Shown here: positions 44,880 to 54,044 of the stretch, in pieces
Numbering within the stretch: position 1 is the stretch's first letter
Layout of the letters: every line of letters begins with the position of its first letter
Program-made: the position numbers and the translations under genes
The notes under the pieces: model-generated
Databases searched by the model: none
The model's input: the letters and a program-made list of their open reading frames with translations, nothing else
Told to the model about the DNA's origin: nothing
Assembly: GCA_018672475.1 (NCBI GenBank)
Contig: JABHFS010000040.1
Span: 1 to 64,000, forward strand
Source of the DNA: Gemmatimonadota bacterium
GTDB taxonomy: Bacteria > Latescibacterota > UBA2968 > UBA8231
DNA length: 64,000 bases
Direction: 5' to 3'

Positions 44880-46211
44880 TTGGCAAAAAAGACGACCACT
44901 TCTGGCTGGGGCCTCTATCCCAGAGTCGACGCCTCTGTTCGACGCGCCCACTATCGCCGCGATCTGAGGACCGACGACGAGACCTCGGTCCTGCCTCAAG
45001 GCAGCTGCCGTTCCTATGGCGATGCCTGTCTGCACGATCACGTAGTCTCCACACTGCCGCTCAAGCACCTGCTCGATTTCGATCCAGAGCAAGGGTTGCT
45101 GCGCGCCGAGGCCGGCGTCACCATTGAAGACCTTATCCGCTTCGCAGTACCGCGCGGTTTTTTCCCGCCGGTTACTCCGGGTACCAAGTTCCCCACGCTT
45201 GGCGGCTGTATCGCCGCTGACGTACACGGCAAAAACCACCATGCCGATGGTTCGATCGCGGGCTTTGTCGAGGATTTAGAAATGGTGCTAGCCGACGGCT
45301 CGCAGGTGCATTGCTCGCGCCACCGGCTGCCGGATCTGTTTTGGGCGACCCTCGGCGGCATGGGCTTGACCGGCTTCGTCTACGCGGCCACCTTGCGTCT
45401 CAAGAAAATATCCTCGGCCTATATCCAACAGCGCTCGATCAAAACCGCCAACTTCGCCGAGACCTGTCGTATCTTTGCCGAGACTCAACAGCAATGCACC
45501 TATTCGGTGGCCTGGATCGATTCCCTGAAGAAGGGGCGACAATTGGGACGCGGCCTGATCTTGCTCGGCGAACATGCCCCAGCAGACCAGATAAAAAAGA
45601 AAGAACTCTTCCCCCTGCACGCAGGTAGTCGCCTCGACGTGCCTTTTTTCTTCCCCGACTTTGCGCTTAACACTTGGTCTATGCGGGCTTTTAACACTCT
45701 GTACTACCACCACCAGTGGAGCCACTCATCGACTACAACGATCCATTATAACCCGTATTTCTATCCCCTCGACATGGTCCATCGCTGGAACCGCATCTAC
45801 GGCCGTAAGGGGTTTTTGCAATACCAGGTCGTCGTGCCCTTCGCCGACGGCGAAGAGATCATGGCCGATGTATTGGGGCGCATAGTTCATCGCGGTATTC
45901 CCTCGCTATTGACCGTGCTCAAAACCTTGGGACCGGCGAATGAGGGCTTGCTCTCCTTCCCGATAGCCGGCTACACCCTAGCACTCGATATCCCGTTCAG
46001 GAATACCGACATCATGCCCTTTCTGCGCGAATTAAACAAAAGCATCGTCGACGCAAAAGGCCGCGTCTACCTGGCCAAAGACGCCATTTTAGAGAAAGAG
46101 GATTTTGCCGCGATGTATCCGAAACTCGAAGAATTCAAACGAGTCAAACGGCTTTACGACCCCGAACACCGCTTTCGCTCACGCCAATCCGACCGCCTGG
46201 GGATCACTTGA
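44880..46211 (+). CDS. dprE1: DprE1-like FAD-dependent decaprenylphosphoryl-ribose oxidase
   Basis: A 443-residue FAD-binding oxidoreductase. The N-terminal FAD domain shows L-P-Q-G-S-C-R-S-Y-G-D-A, G-G-C-I-A-A-D-V-H116-G-K-N-H-H121, where the HGKNHH block is the covalent/near-covalent flavin site region of DprE1. The C-terminal domain contains L-L-S-F-P-I-A-G-Y-T, aligning with the DprE1 segment that carries Cys387 in Mycobacterium; here that position is Ala. DprE1 oxidises a polyprenyl-phosphoryl ribose to the keto form. The start is TTG at 44880, with only a distant GGAG. It overlaps the next gene by four bases (TTGA). Confidence 0.85.
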   Translation: MAKKTTTSGWGLYPRVDASVRRAHYRRDLRTDDETSVLPQGSCRSYGDACLHDHVVSTLPLKHLLDFDPEQGLLRAEAGVTIEDLIRFAVPRGFFPPVTPGTKFPTLGGCIAADVHGKNHHADGSIAGFVEDLEMVLADGSQVHCSRHRLPDLFWATLGGMGLTGFVYAATLRLKKISSAYIQQRSIKTANFAETCRIFAETQQQCTYSVAWIDSLKKGRQLGRGLILLGEHAPADQIKKKELFPLHAGSRLDVPFFFPDFALNTWSMRAFNTLYYHHQWSHSSTTTIHYNPYFYPLDMVHRWNRIYGRKGFLQYQVVVPFADGEEIMADVLGRIVHRGIPSLLTVLKTLGPANEGLLSFPIAGYTLALDIPFRNTDIMPFLRELNKSIVDAKGRVYLAKDAILEKEDFAAMYPKLEEFKRVKRLYDPEHRFRSRQSDRLGIT

Positions 46212-46939
46212 GAGCTTTAGTTCTCGGCGCGAAATCTGCAATCGCACAAGCCATCGTCGAACGGCTCGATGGATACGATTTCGCACTAGCCGCCCGCGAT
46301 AGCGAGGAATTGGCGCCCTTTGCCGCCGACCTGCGGCTCAAGCGCTCGTGCGCCGTCGAGCTCATTGAGTTCGACGCGCTCGATACGGACGCACTCGAAC
46401 GTTTTCCGCACAAGGTACACGACCAGTGCGGTCCGTTCGACTTGGTCGTCTTAGTCTTCGGTTATTTGGGGGATCAGCGAGCGGCCGAGCGAGATACGAC
46501 GGCCATGGCCAGGAGCCTCAATGTCAACTTCACCGGTGCCGCCATCGCCCTCTCGCACCTGGCCAATTATCTCGAAGAGAGCGGCAAAGCAGGCGGCATC
46601 ATCGGCATCTGCTCAGTAGCCGGCGACCGCGGTCGTCAGAGTAATTATCTCTACGGGGCCGCCAAGGGCGGACTGGCGATCTTTCTACAGGGTTTACGCA
46701 ACCGACTCGCGAGCACGCCAGTGCACGTCCTTACCGTCAAACCTGGTTTTGTCGACACGCCAATGACCCAGGACCTCGATGGACTCTTCCTAGTCGCCTC
46801 ACCCGCCAAAGTCGCTGACGATATTGTTCGCGCCTATAAAAAGAAGAAAGACGTGCTCTACACCCCGTTCTTCTGGCGTTGGATTATGCTCATCATCAAA
46901 CTCGTTCCCGAGCGCGTTTTCAAAAAACTGAAGCTCTAA
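46208..46939 (+). CDS. dprE2: DprE2-like short-chain dehydrogenase
   Basis: A 243-residue SDR enzyme: N-terminal V-L-G-A-K-S-A-I-A-Q-A nucleotide-binding turn, S-V-A-G-D-R-G-R-Q-S-N-Y-L-Y-G-A-A-K-G-G with the S/Y/K active site (Y-x3-K), and a C-terminal membrane-associating hydrophobic/basic end (W-I-M-L-I-I-K-L-V-P-E-R-V-F-K-K-L). DprE2 reduces the ketoribose made by DprE1, completing epimerisation to polyprenyl-phosphoryl arabinose. The start is TTG overlapping the dprE1 stop as TTGA, so the pair is co-translated. It converges with the outer-membrane protein gene, 6 bases away. Confidence 0.87.
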   Translation: MRALVLGAKSAIAQAIVERLDGYDFALAARDSEELAPFAADLRLKRSCAVELIEFDALDTDALERFPHKVHDQCGPFDLVVLVFGYLGDQRAAERDTTAMARSLNVNFTGAAIALSHLANYLEESGKAGGIIGICSVAGDRGRQSNYLYGAAKGGLAIFLQGLRNRLASTPVHVLTVKPGFVDTPMTQDLDGLFLVASPAKVADDIVRAYKKKKDVLYTPFFWRWIMLIIKLVPERVFKKLKL

Positions 46940-46945
46940 ACCGCC

Positions 46946-49576
46946 CTAACGCTGCAATCCGGCGAATACCCGAATAAAAAGCAGGGAATTGGAATTGGTT
47001 TCGGCCTCGAATGCGCGCCGATCCCAGCGGAAGCCGGCGTTCATCGTCAACGCATATCCGAGATAGGACGAGCGATTGGTCAACTGCAGCGCCAACACCG
47101 TCCCCGTAAAGTCATCGATATAACCGGGGGGCACGATCTCGGGCTTATCTTCCAGATTCGCAAAGACGTTAAATTCGACGCCATATTCTATAAAAGTCGT
47201 CGGCAGGATGTAAAATTTCGAAGTCAGCATGAAAAATTGCGACCACTCTTTGACCGGACTCTCCCCGACCACCTGCGGATCGACCTTGCGAAATATAGAT
47301 TTCCAGCGCGGCCAGAAGGTCACCCTCTCCGACAAGGGCATGGGATAGTCTACCTTATTGATAAGGCCGAAGAACAAGCGATTATCCCGCGTTGCAGCGG
47401 CGTCTCCACGCTGTTTGTACCAGTCGTATTTTACCTTGTTGTAGATATTGAGGTTTTTCAAGGCCAGATAGTCGAAAGTCAAATACCCAGTATTGACAAA
47501 GGCGTCTTCGGTTTCTAGTGGGTCGACTATTTCGCGAAAACCATTCGGATCGACCCAAATGATCGCATTGTCCTGAATATCGTCTTGCACGAAGCGGGCA
47601 TATTGGTAAAAACGCGCCTCGGCCCATGGCCAGTTCCAATGGCCGGTGGCGATCGCATAGGTCTGGTTGGCCTCGCGCTTACTGCTGATTTCCCCAAGCC
47701 CGGCCCGACCGACGGTCAGTTTGAGGTTCTCGGTCAGATACATGCCGCCATAGGCGTTGTAACCACCGCGGTCCTGTCGATAGGGAAAATCGGCGAGATT
47801 GTCGTTTTCGAAGCGGTCGACGATCCCGTTGTTGTTCATATCGACGCCGAAGAGAAACTCCGGCGAATCGACATTATAGCGCAGGAAAGGTTCGGCGAAA
47901 TCCGGCATGCTATTGTCGTTCTGGTTAAAATCCGATATAAAATCGCTATTCTCGTCGTAGCCGGGAAAGACCTGGGGGTCGGGCAGACCGCCGGTGCCGA
48001 ACTTCGTCGTACCAAAGAGAAAATCGCCGTTTTGCCACAATCGCTTCCAATCTGGGAAGCGGTCCTGGTCGTCGTTGTCATCGATGGCTTCGAACGAATA
48101 GCGTTCGGGATCCTCGTAGTCAATAAAACCGCGCGTATCGGTGATAAATGCCTGGGTCGAATACTCCGGCTCGAGGCGATAGACCTCACCGTAAACGAAA
48201 TACGGGTAGGCGTCCTGCGAGGCCGTGACATAATAGGCCACCCCCTCGTCCTGGGCGACTTTGTGATCGCGAAAATTCTGATTGGGGAAACGGCGATAGT
48301 TACGAGTGATCGCCCATTCCGAACGAAGATTAAAGCCCTGGAAGTCCTCGACGTCAAAATTGACACCGAGAATATCCTTGCCGGTCGGCAGCCCGTACTT
48401 GAAGCGGACAAAGCTCATATTCGAGCCGTCGCTGACATTGCCGTGCGTGCGTTCGACCAGCAAAAATACCGGTTCGTCCTGGCTGTTGATCTGTAGATTT
48501 GAGGTCACTTCGATCTTGTAATCGTTGGCGATGACCAATTCGAATTCTATTTCCCGCACATCCTGGAAAGACACAGCATCCTCACCGAGCTGCACGGCGA
48601 AGTCGGAGATGATATTATAAGTCAGCTCAATGCTCTCGGCCCCATCGGCCTCCAGCAACCCAGAGCGACGAACACCACCGCGCACGGTCGGCACAATTTC
48701 GGGGTGTTCGACCCCATTGAGGAAGATCCGCTCGGAGAACAATTGCGCCCCGCCCTTGCCGTCCTCGGGGCTGTCGTCGGACAGGCGTAAAACAATCGTT
48801 TCGACGTGGCCGCCGTTTTGGTCCTCGGTAAGCACGCCCTTGACCGAGTTGTTGCCCAGACGTCGGCTCGAGGCGAAGTTGGCGATATTGATATAGCTGA
48901 AACCCAAACGCGAAAAATCACCGAGGCTCGCCGTAGCGTGCAAGCCGTAGAGATTGGTCACATCACTGAGATTCTGCCCGCCCGAGTTTTCGCTGGCAAT
49001 CACGGTGCCCGGTGAGGCCAACCGGGAGGCTATCAGGGTCGCAGCAAAACGGTCAGAGGCAAAATCCCACTGCAAACCATTGAAGGCCGGTTTGCGAAAT
49101 GTCAGCGGCGTCAGCGTGGTAGAGATCGCGTCGCCGATGGTCAGCGCGGAATAAAACTGCCCCTTGGACATCGACGAGACGACCAAATTGCGGAACCATC
49201 CAGAGAATTTAGGGGCCTTGCGCACTGAAGTACCCGCCGAGGTCGGACTGTTGGCGGTCCAACTGTAGATCTCAAAACCGCGCGTAACGTAGTTGCCGTA
49301 TATGTCGTATGTGCGAAAGCCTTCTAACTTCTCTGAGACGTAGCGCTCGTAATTTTCTTCGGCGTAGTTGCTGTATTCGTCTCCCGTCCAGCGGTAGAAC
49401 TGATACAAGCTCTGCGAATGCTGCCATTTTCGCTGGGTCGGCGTCAGCGCCATCTCATAGACCTGCACGCCACGCGGCTCCCTGCCAGAGGCCAAACCGA
49501 GCTGTTGCGTCGAAGCGATTTCGACGAGGAGCAAGCTACTTACAAATAAATAAATAATTATTTTCATATGCGACAT
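46946..49576 (-). CDS. Large predicted outer-membrane/surface protein, family unknown
   Basis: An 876-residue protein with a signal peptide (hydrophobic 5-22, cleavage near S-T-Q). The composition is beta-rich with many aromatic residues at alternating positions, as in outer-membrane barrels. Two calcium-loop-like segments lie about 590-645 (D-F-N-Q-N-D-N-S-M-P-D and D-M-N-N-N-G-I-V-D-R-F-E). Long strands in the last third end R-V-F-A-G-L-Q-R, which is not a usual BAM signal (no final Phe). I recognise no family. The first of two ATGs (codon 1) has AAGG five bases upstream; codon 4 is possible. It converges with dprE2 and lies 93 bases from recD2. Confidence 0.7.
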   Translation of the reverse strand: MSHMKIIIYLFVSSLLLVEIASTQQLGLASGREPRGVQVYEMALTPTQRKWQHSQSLYQFYRWTGDEYSNYAEENYERYVSEKLEGFRTYDIYGNYVTRGFEIYSWTANSPTSAGTSVRKAPKFSGWFRNLVVSSMSKGQFYSALTIGDAISTTLTPLTFRKPAFNGLQWDFASDRFAATLIASRLASPGTVIASENSGGQNLSDVTNLYGLHATASLGDFSRLGFSYINIANFASSRRLGNNSVKGVLTEDQNGGHVETIVLRLSDDSPEDGKGGAQLFSERIFLNGVEHPEIVPTVRGGVRRSGLLEADGAESIELTYNIISDFAVQLGEDAVSFQDVREIEFELVIANDYKIEVTSNLQINSQDEPVFLLVERTHGNVSDGSNMSFVRFKYGLPTGKDILGVNFDVEDFQGFNLRSEWAITRNYRRFPNQNFRDHKVAQDEGVAYYVTASQDAYPYFVYGEVYRLEPEYSTQAFITDTRGFIDYEDPERYSFEAIDDNDDQDRFPDWKRLWQNGDFLFGTTKFGTGGLPDPQVFPGYDENSDFISDFNQNDNSMPDFAEPFLRYNVDSPEFLFGVDMNNNGIVDRFENDNLADFPYRQDRGGYNAYGGMYLTENLKLTVGRAGLGEISSKREANQTYAIATGHWNWPWAEARFYQYARFVQDDIQDNAIIWVDPNGFREIVDPLETEDAFVNTGYLTFDYLALKNLNIYNKVKYDWYKQRGDAAATRDNRLFFGLINKVDYPMPLSERVTFWPRWKSIFRKVDPQVVGESPVKEWSQFFMLTSKFYILPTTFIEYGVEFNVFANLEDKPEIVPPGYIDDFTGTVLALQLTNRSSYLGYALTMNAGFRWDRRAFEAETNSNSLLFIRVFAGLQR

Positions 49577-49669
49577 GTCGCCTTATGCCCGCTCGGGCAA
49601 ATTATTGTATTAGCTATAGTTGGGCTATAATATTTAAAAAAAACTTTACAACCGCAACCCCAACGCCAG

Positions 49670-51853
49670 TTAATCAACAATTGTGGGAGTCGGCACCGCA
49701 TCAGGCAGCCGCACCTTGCCCGCCTCCAGCACTTCCCCAACTTCGCCGCGCAATCGTTCTTTCAGCGTCGTATAACGACGGGCGACCTCATCGTTTTCAA
49801 TGGCCAGCTTCAGTGCTTTTTTTGTACCGACGATAACGACCATCTTCTTGGCCCTTGTAATCGCGGTATAGAGCAGGTTGCGCTGCAGCATCACATAGTG
49901 CTGGGTAGTCAACGGCAAGACCACCACGGGGAATTCAGAGCCTTGAGAGCGATGCGTGCTGATCGCATAAGCCAGCATCAATTCGTCGAGATCCGCCTGA
50001 TCGTATTCTACGATATCATCGAACTGCACCCAAAGCACCTGTTTCTCCGCGTCGAGCCGATCGATGATGCCCATATCGCCGTTAAAAACGCCCTTATCGT
50101 AATTATTCTTGATCTGCATGACCTTATCACCGACCCGCAACTCGTTGCCGCGATGACTATAGGGCCGTCCTTCCGGGTTAAGGCGCTGTTGCAAACGCTG
50201 GTTCAGATTGAGCGCCCCGGTCTCCCCCCGATACATCGGCGAGAGCACTTGGATATCGCGCAATGGATCCCAGCCACCATGGCGAGGCAACCGCGCGGCG
50301 CAAAGATCCTCCACCAACTCAACCACCCGCCCGGGCTCCGCCGCTTCGATAAAATAGAAATCCGACGAGCTGCTATTGTCGATTATAGGCATTTGGCCGT
50401 CGTTGATTCGGTGCGCATTGTGCACGATATGGCTTTCTTCGGCCTGGCGGAAAATCTGCGTCAAGCGCACCACCGGCACTTCGCCCGAATCGATGATATC
50501 CCGCAACACATTGCCCGGGCCGACAGAGGGTAATTGGTCCACGTCACCGACGAGTATCAACCGGGCCATATCGGGCAGGGCCCGCAATAGCGCGTTCATC
50601 AGCGCCACGTCGATCATCGAAGCCTCATCGACAATCAGTGCGTCGATTTCGAGACGATCGTCACGCCCTTTTTTGAACTGCCGCTCGGCCGGTTGGAATT
50701 CCAGCATGCGATGGATTGTCTTGGCTTCGCGCCCGCTCGCCTCGCTCAGACGCTTGGACGCACGGCCCGTGGGCGAGCAAAGCGCGACCTTCTGTCCGCC
50801 TTCTTCCAAGAGGTGCAGAATTCGCCGAGTCACCGTCGTCTTGCCCGTGCCCGGCCCCCCCGTCAGCACCATGACCTTACTAGTCGCGACGAGGGCGACC
50901 GCTTGCTTTTGCGTCGGCGCCAATTCCAACCCGTCCTCTTCCTCCTCCCCGATCGGCAAGACCTCCGCAGCGTCTTGCATCAACCGCTTGAGCGACGAGG
51001 TCGTGCCGACCTCAGAACGGTGCAGCGGCGGCAGATAATAGTGCAGGTCCTCCGTCACCACCCCGTCATCAGCGCGCAAAGCCTCTAAGGCCGGCGGCAA
51101 CAACTCGGCGCTGATTTCGAGAATCTCTTTAGCCCGTTCCATCATTTCGACCGCTGGCAGATAAACATGGCCATCATCAGCGGCTTGATCCAACAAATAG
51201 CGGATACCGGCCTGGACCCGCTCCGGCGCCTCGTGCCCCAAACCCAACTCCTGCGCGATACGATCGGCAATGCGAAAGCCAATACCGGAAATTTCCCGCT
51301 CGAGGCGATAGGGATTGCTACGGACCTTCTGGATGGATTCCTGACCGTATTGCTTGAATATTTTGACCGCATAACCCGTAGTGATCCCATGCGATTGCAG
51401 AAAAACCATCACATCCTTAATCTGTCGCTGATCTCCCCACGCTTCGGCGATAAGCTCAACCCGCTTCTTGCCCAATCTAGGCACTTCGGCGAGCCGCTGC
51501 GGATCGGCATCGATGATTTCCAGCGTCTCCGCACCAAAATGCGCGACAATGCGCTTGGCCGACACCGCGCCAACTCCCTTAATCAAACCCGATCCCAGAT
51601 ATTTCTGAATCCCCTCCAAGGTCGAGGGATAAACCGGCTTGTAATTTTCTACTTTAAATTGTTTGCCGTATTTGGGGTGATTCGCCCACTCGCCCTCCAC
51701 CTCGACACTTTCCCCCTCCTGAATCGAGGCAATCGCGCCGACAATCGTAACCAAGTCCCGCTCACCCTCTACGGCCAAACGGGCAATAGTATAGCCGTTT
51801 TCCGGGTTGTGGTAGGTTACTCGCTCTATAGAGCCTTTATAAGACTGATTCAT
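49670..51853 (-). CDS. recD2: RecD2-type DNA helicase
   Basis: A 727-residue SF1B 5'-3' helicase of the RecD2 class. The N-terminal OB-like and helix-hairpin-helix regions (about 5-140) show G-V-G-A-V-S-A-K-R and V-P-R-L-G-K-K-R; Walker A is G-G-P-G-T-G-K-T-T (332-340), Walker B V-D-E-A-S-M-I-D, then G-D-V-D-Q-L-P-S-V-G-P-G and the C-terminal S-T-H-R-S-Q-G-S-E-F and A-I-T-R-A-K motifs. RecD2 unwinds DNA in repair and protects replication forks outside RecBCD. It is the last of two minus-strand genes, following the PAP2-like gene by 19 bases. No strong ribosome-binding site is visible. Confidence 0.95.
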   Translation of the reverse strand: MNQSYKGSIERVTYHNPENGYTIARLAVEGERDLVTIVGAIASIQEGESVEVEGEWANHPKYGKQFKVENYKPVYPSTLEGIQKYLGSGLIKGVGAVSAKRIVAHFGAETLEIIDADPQRLAEVPRLGKKRVELIAEAWGDQRQIKDVMVFLQSHGITTGYAVKIFKQYGQESIQKVRSNPYRLEREISGIGFRIADRIAQELGLGHEAPERVQAGIRYLLDQAADDGHVYLPAVEMMERAKEILEISAELLPPALEALRADDGVVTEDLHYYLPPLHRSEVGTTSSLKRLMQDAAEVLPIGEEEEDGLELAPTQKQAVALVATSKVMVLTGGPGTGKTTVTRRILHLLEEGGQKVALCSPTGRASKRLSEASGREAKTIHRMLEFQPAERQFKKGRDDRLEIDALIVDEASMIDVALMNALLRALPDMARLILVGDVDQLPSVGPGNVLRDIIDSGEVPVVRLTQIFRQAEESHIVHNAHRINDGQMPIIDNSSSSDFYFIEAAEPGRVVELVEDLCAARLPRHGGWDPLRDIQVLSPMYRGETGALNLNQRLQQRLNPEGRPYSHRGNELRVGDKVMQIKNNYDKGVFNGDMGIIDRLDAEKQVLWVQFDDIVEYDQADLDELMLAYAISTHRSQGSEFPVVVLPLTTQHYVMLQRNLLYTAITRAKKMVVIVGTKKALKLAIENDEVARRYTTLKERLRGEVGEVLEAGKVRLPDAVPTPTIVD

Positions 51854-51872
51854 TGAATTATTTATTTATCGC

Positions 51873-52436
51873 CTACAGCAATTCGAAAACATGAAATAAC
51901 AACGCCGGAATTGCGATTCCCAACACCATTCCAACACCGACCTGCGCCGGGGTATGCACCCGCAAATAGAGCCGTGCCCAAGCAATAGCCGGTAAGGCCA
52001 ATAAAAAAGGGAGCGCCACTTCGCCTGCGGTTACCAACAATATGCAAGCGGTTGCGCCAACGCCAGCGGCATGAATACTGATTTTCCAATAGCGATTGAT
52101 CAGCCAGACCAATAAGGTGCAAAAGACAAAGGTCCCGGCGGTGAGCAGTACCATCAGCCCTGCGCCTAACCAGTAGAGAATTGCCCATCCAACCGCATAA
52201 CACAGCCCGCCTGACATTAAAAGGATTGCTCGTTCGTCGCGATCGTCCGGATAGACTTGGTCTAAATACCGCCAACGCACCAATATCAACAGCACTCCCC
52301 CCGGGAGCAGGGCAAAGATACCCATCGCCACAAACCCAATAAACCAATCATCGAACCAACCCTCAACCGCAAATACCAATAAAGCAAGTAAGGCCGGATT
52401 GAGCAGGTGAGAGAGCAGAAGCGCAATCTTTCCCAT
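51873..52436 (-). CDS. PAP2-like membrane protein
   Basis: A 187-residue membrane protein with about six hydrophobic segments. The C-terminal half shows a PAP2-type pattern: S-I-H-A-A-G-V-G, followed after one segment by A-R-L-Y-L-R-V-H-T-P-A-Q-V-G-V-G. PAP2 phosphatases usually have a charged cluster K-x6-R-P first, which is only weakly matched here (D-E-R-A), and Asp follows the last His; here it is Gln, a change seen in many bacterial homologues. The role could be lipid-phosphate hydrolysis at the membrane. It lies upstream of recD2 by 19 bases and is divergent to the flagellin region. Confidence 0.6.
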   Translation of the reverse strand: MGKIALLLSHLLNPALLALLVFAVEGWFDDWFIGFVAMGIFALLPGGVLLILVRWRYLDQVYPDDRDERAILLMSGGLCYAVGWAILYWLGAGLMVLLTAGTFVFCTLLVWLINRYWKISIHAAGVGATACILLVTAGEVALPFLLALPAIAWARLYLRVHTPAQVGVGMVLGIAIPALLFHVFELL

Positions 52437-52652
52437 AGAGCTTCTTATTGATGTAATAGGTGAAAAAACATTGAATGCAGCAATTTACACCTTTTTTCTA
52501 AAGGTATGCGAGATAGAGGTCGATAGTATATTTAGAGATACCAAGTAATACTTTATTATTTTTAAATAAGCCAAATAGTATCATTTTAATTATTCGACCA
52601 CTTTATGTTCATAAGCACTTAAAAAACAATAAACTATAGCCAATTACTGGAC

Positions 52653-52679
52653 AAAAAGATGTCTTCCTCAAGCCGATCG
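52653..52679 (+). promoter_or_regulatory. Sigma-28 (FliA)-type flagellin promoter
   Basis: An AAAA -35 core (52653-52656), a 15-base spacer, and GCCGATCG (52672-52679), six of eight bases of the FliA -10 GCCGATAA. FliA promoters drive late flagellar genes. The start point would be near 52686, giving a leader of about 180 bases. Confidence 0.6.
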
Positions 52680-52720
52680 ACTTGTCCAGCCACTCGCCTT
52701 TCACCTTTCCCGGGCTGTAA

Positions 52721-52866
52721 GGCGGGGGATTTCTTAACCAAAGGAGGTCGCCTCAATTAAGTCCCGCCGAGGAGGGACGAAACAACAAAAACAAGCATAA
52801 GATAAATAATAATAACTACATAGAAATTATTCAAGGACGAACGGACAGGAAACAAGGAGGTTTCTA
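52721..52866 (+). promoter_or_regulatory. Structured flagellin leader with GGA motifs
   Basis: Two mutually exclusive stems can be seen: GGCGGG (52721-52726) with CCCGCC (52764-52769), enclosing a GAGG/CCTC hairpin near 52745-52754, or GTCCC (52762-52766) with GGGAC (52775-52779). GGA triplets recur, including at about 52742-52745, 52772-52777, and several between 52834 and 52859. The last overlaps the AAGGAGGT ribosome-binding site seven bases before the ATG. Repeated GGA in a flagellin leader recalls CsrA control, as in the CsrA-FliW switch; this is inference. No c-di-GMP riboswitch consensus was found. Confidence 0.45.
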
Positions 52867-54027
52867 ATGCCATTACGTATAAATAATAATATTGCGGCTA
52901 TGAACTCGCGCAGGCGCCTCAATGCCAACAATCGGGACTTAAGCACCCGATTGGAACGCTTGTCTTCGGGGCTCCGCGTGAACAGGGCTTCAGATGATGC
53001 CGCAGGCCTCTCAGTACGAGAGGGCATGCGGGCTGAAATCAGTGGTTTGAAGATGAACGTGCTCAATGCCGAGCAAGGTTCAAACTTGCTACAGGTCGCG
53101 GAAGGTTCGCTCAACGAGATCAACGCGATGTTGATCCGGATGCGGGAACTGTCCGTGCAGTCATCTTCAAGCACGGTCAACGACCAGAACCGCGAGGCGA
53201 TCCAAGCGGAGTACACCCAGCTCACCAACGAAATCGACCGGATTGCCCTGTCGACGACGTATAATGACCAGGTGCTGCTAACCGGCTACGGCAACAATGT
53301 AGATACCGCTTCGACGGCGCTGACCAACAGTAACACCACTGGTGTCACCAATCTCAAGATCTCGGGCGCATCGACGGGAACTTATAGCTTCATCGACGGT
53401 GGCACCGACGGCAATATCACCTTGGGCAACGGCACGGTGACGCAGACGATCCGCGTCGCCACCCTGCTCGACGGCAACGACGTGGCGACCGGTACCAGCG
53501 CGGTAGCCAATTTCGATCGCCTAGGCATCCAGGTGACACTGGCAGGCTCTGGTGTTTCCAATGCCACGGGTTCGTATACCGACGGCGACCTGAACGGCGA
53601 GACCATCGTCGTCAACAGCGGCACCGGCGGTTCGTTCCAGGTCGGTCCCGACGACGGTGTCAACAACCGCATTGAAGTGTCGATCGCCGATATGCGGGCG
53701 TCGGGCACATTGCTCAACCTAAACACGACGTCGGTCGCGACGATGACTTCGTCGCGTGCATCGATCACTACGATCGACGAGGCCATCTCCAAAGTCTCCG
53801 GCCAACGCGGTGACTTGGGTGCCTTTCAGAACCGTCTGGCGTTCACGATCTCCTTCACGGAAAACGAGATCGAGAACATCCAGAACAGTGAATCGTCGAT
53901 CAGCGACGCAGATATTGCCGCAGAAGTCACGGCATTCACCCGCGCGCAGATCCTCTCGCAAGCCGCGACCTCCATGCTGGCCCAAGCCAACGTGGTACCG
54001 CAAACGGCGCTATCCCTGCTGCAGTAA
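52867..54027 (+). CDS. fliC: Flagellin
   Basis: A 386-residue flagellin, the filament subunit exported by the flagellar type III system. The N-terminal D0/D1 region (about 1-145) begins M-P-L-R-I-N-N-N-I-A-A-M and has R-L-S-S-G-L-R-V-N-R-A-S-D-D-A-A-G. The block with L-N-E-I-N-A-M-L-I-R-M-R-E-L-S resembles the TLR5-recognition segment. The C-terminal D1/D0 region (about 290-386) ends A-Q-A-N-V-V-P-Q-T-A-L-S-L-L-Q. The middle (about 150-290) is a short variable Ser/Thr/Gly/Asp-rich domain. AAGGAGGT precedes the ATG. No other filament, hook or motor gene lies beside it, and its own promoter and terminator make it a single-gene unit. Confidence 0.97.
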   Translation: MPLRINNNIAAMNSRRRLNANNRDLSTRLERLSSGLRVNRASDDAAGLSVREGMRAEISGLKMNVLNAEQGSNLLQVAEGSLNEINAMLIRMRELSVQSSSSTVNDQNREAIQAEYTQLTNEIDRIALSTTYNDQVLLTGYGNNVDTASTALTNSNTTGVTNLKISGASTGTYSFIDGGTDGNITLGNGTVTQTIRVATLLDGNDVATGTSAVANFDRLGIQVTLAGSGVSNATGSYTDGDLNGETIVVNSGTGGSFQVGPDDGVNNRIEVSIADMRASGTLLNLNTTSVATMTSSRASITTIDEAISKVSGQRGDLGAFQNRLAFTISFTENEIENIQNSESSISDADIAAEVTAFTRAQILSQAATSMLAQANVVPQTALSLLQ

Positions 54028-54044
54028 GGGAAGTTTCACACTTA

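Larger units (their letters stand above)
52437..52866. other. Intergenic region upstream of flagellin
   Basis: No gene is seen in these 430 bases. The first 215 are AT-rich and would hold the promoter of the PAP2-like gene, which I cannot define. The second half holds the sigma-28-like promoter and structured leader of flagellin, listed separately. Confidence 0.5.

Noticed and set aside
52681-52866. Cyclic-di-GMP riboswitch upstream of flagellin
   Set aside because: The conserved GEMM core sequences are absent although the region is structured.
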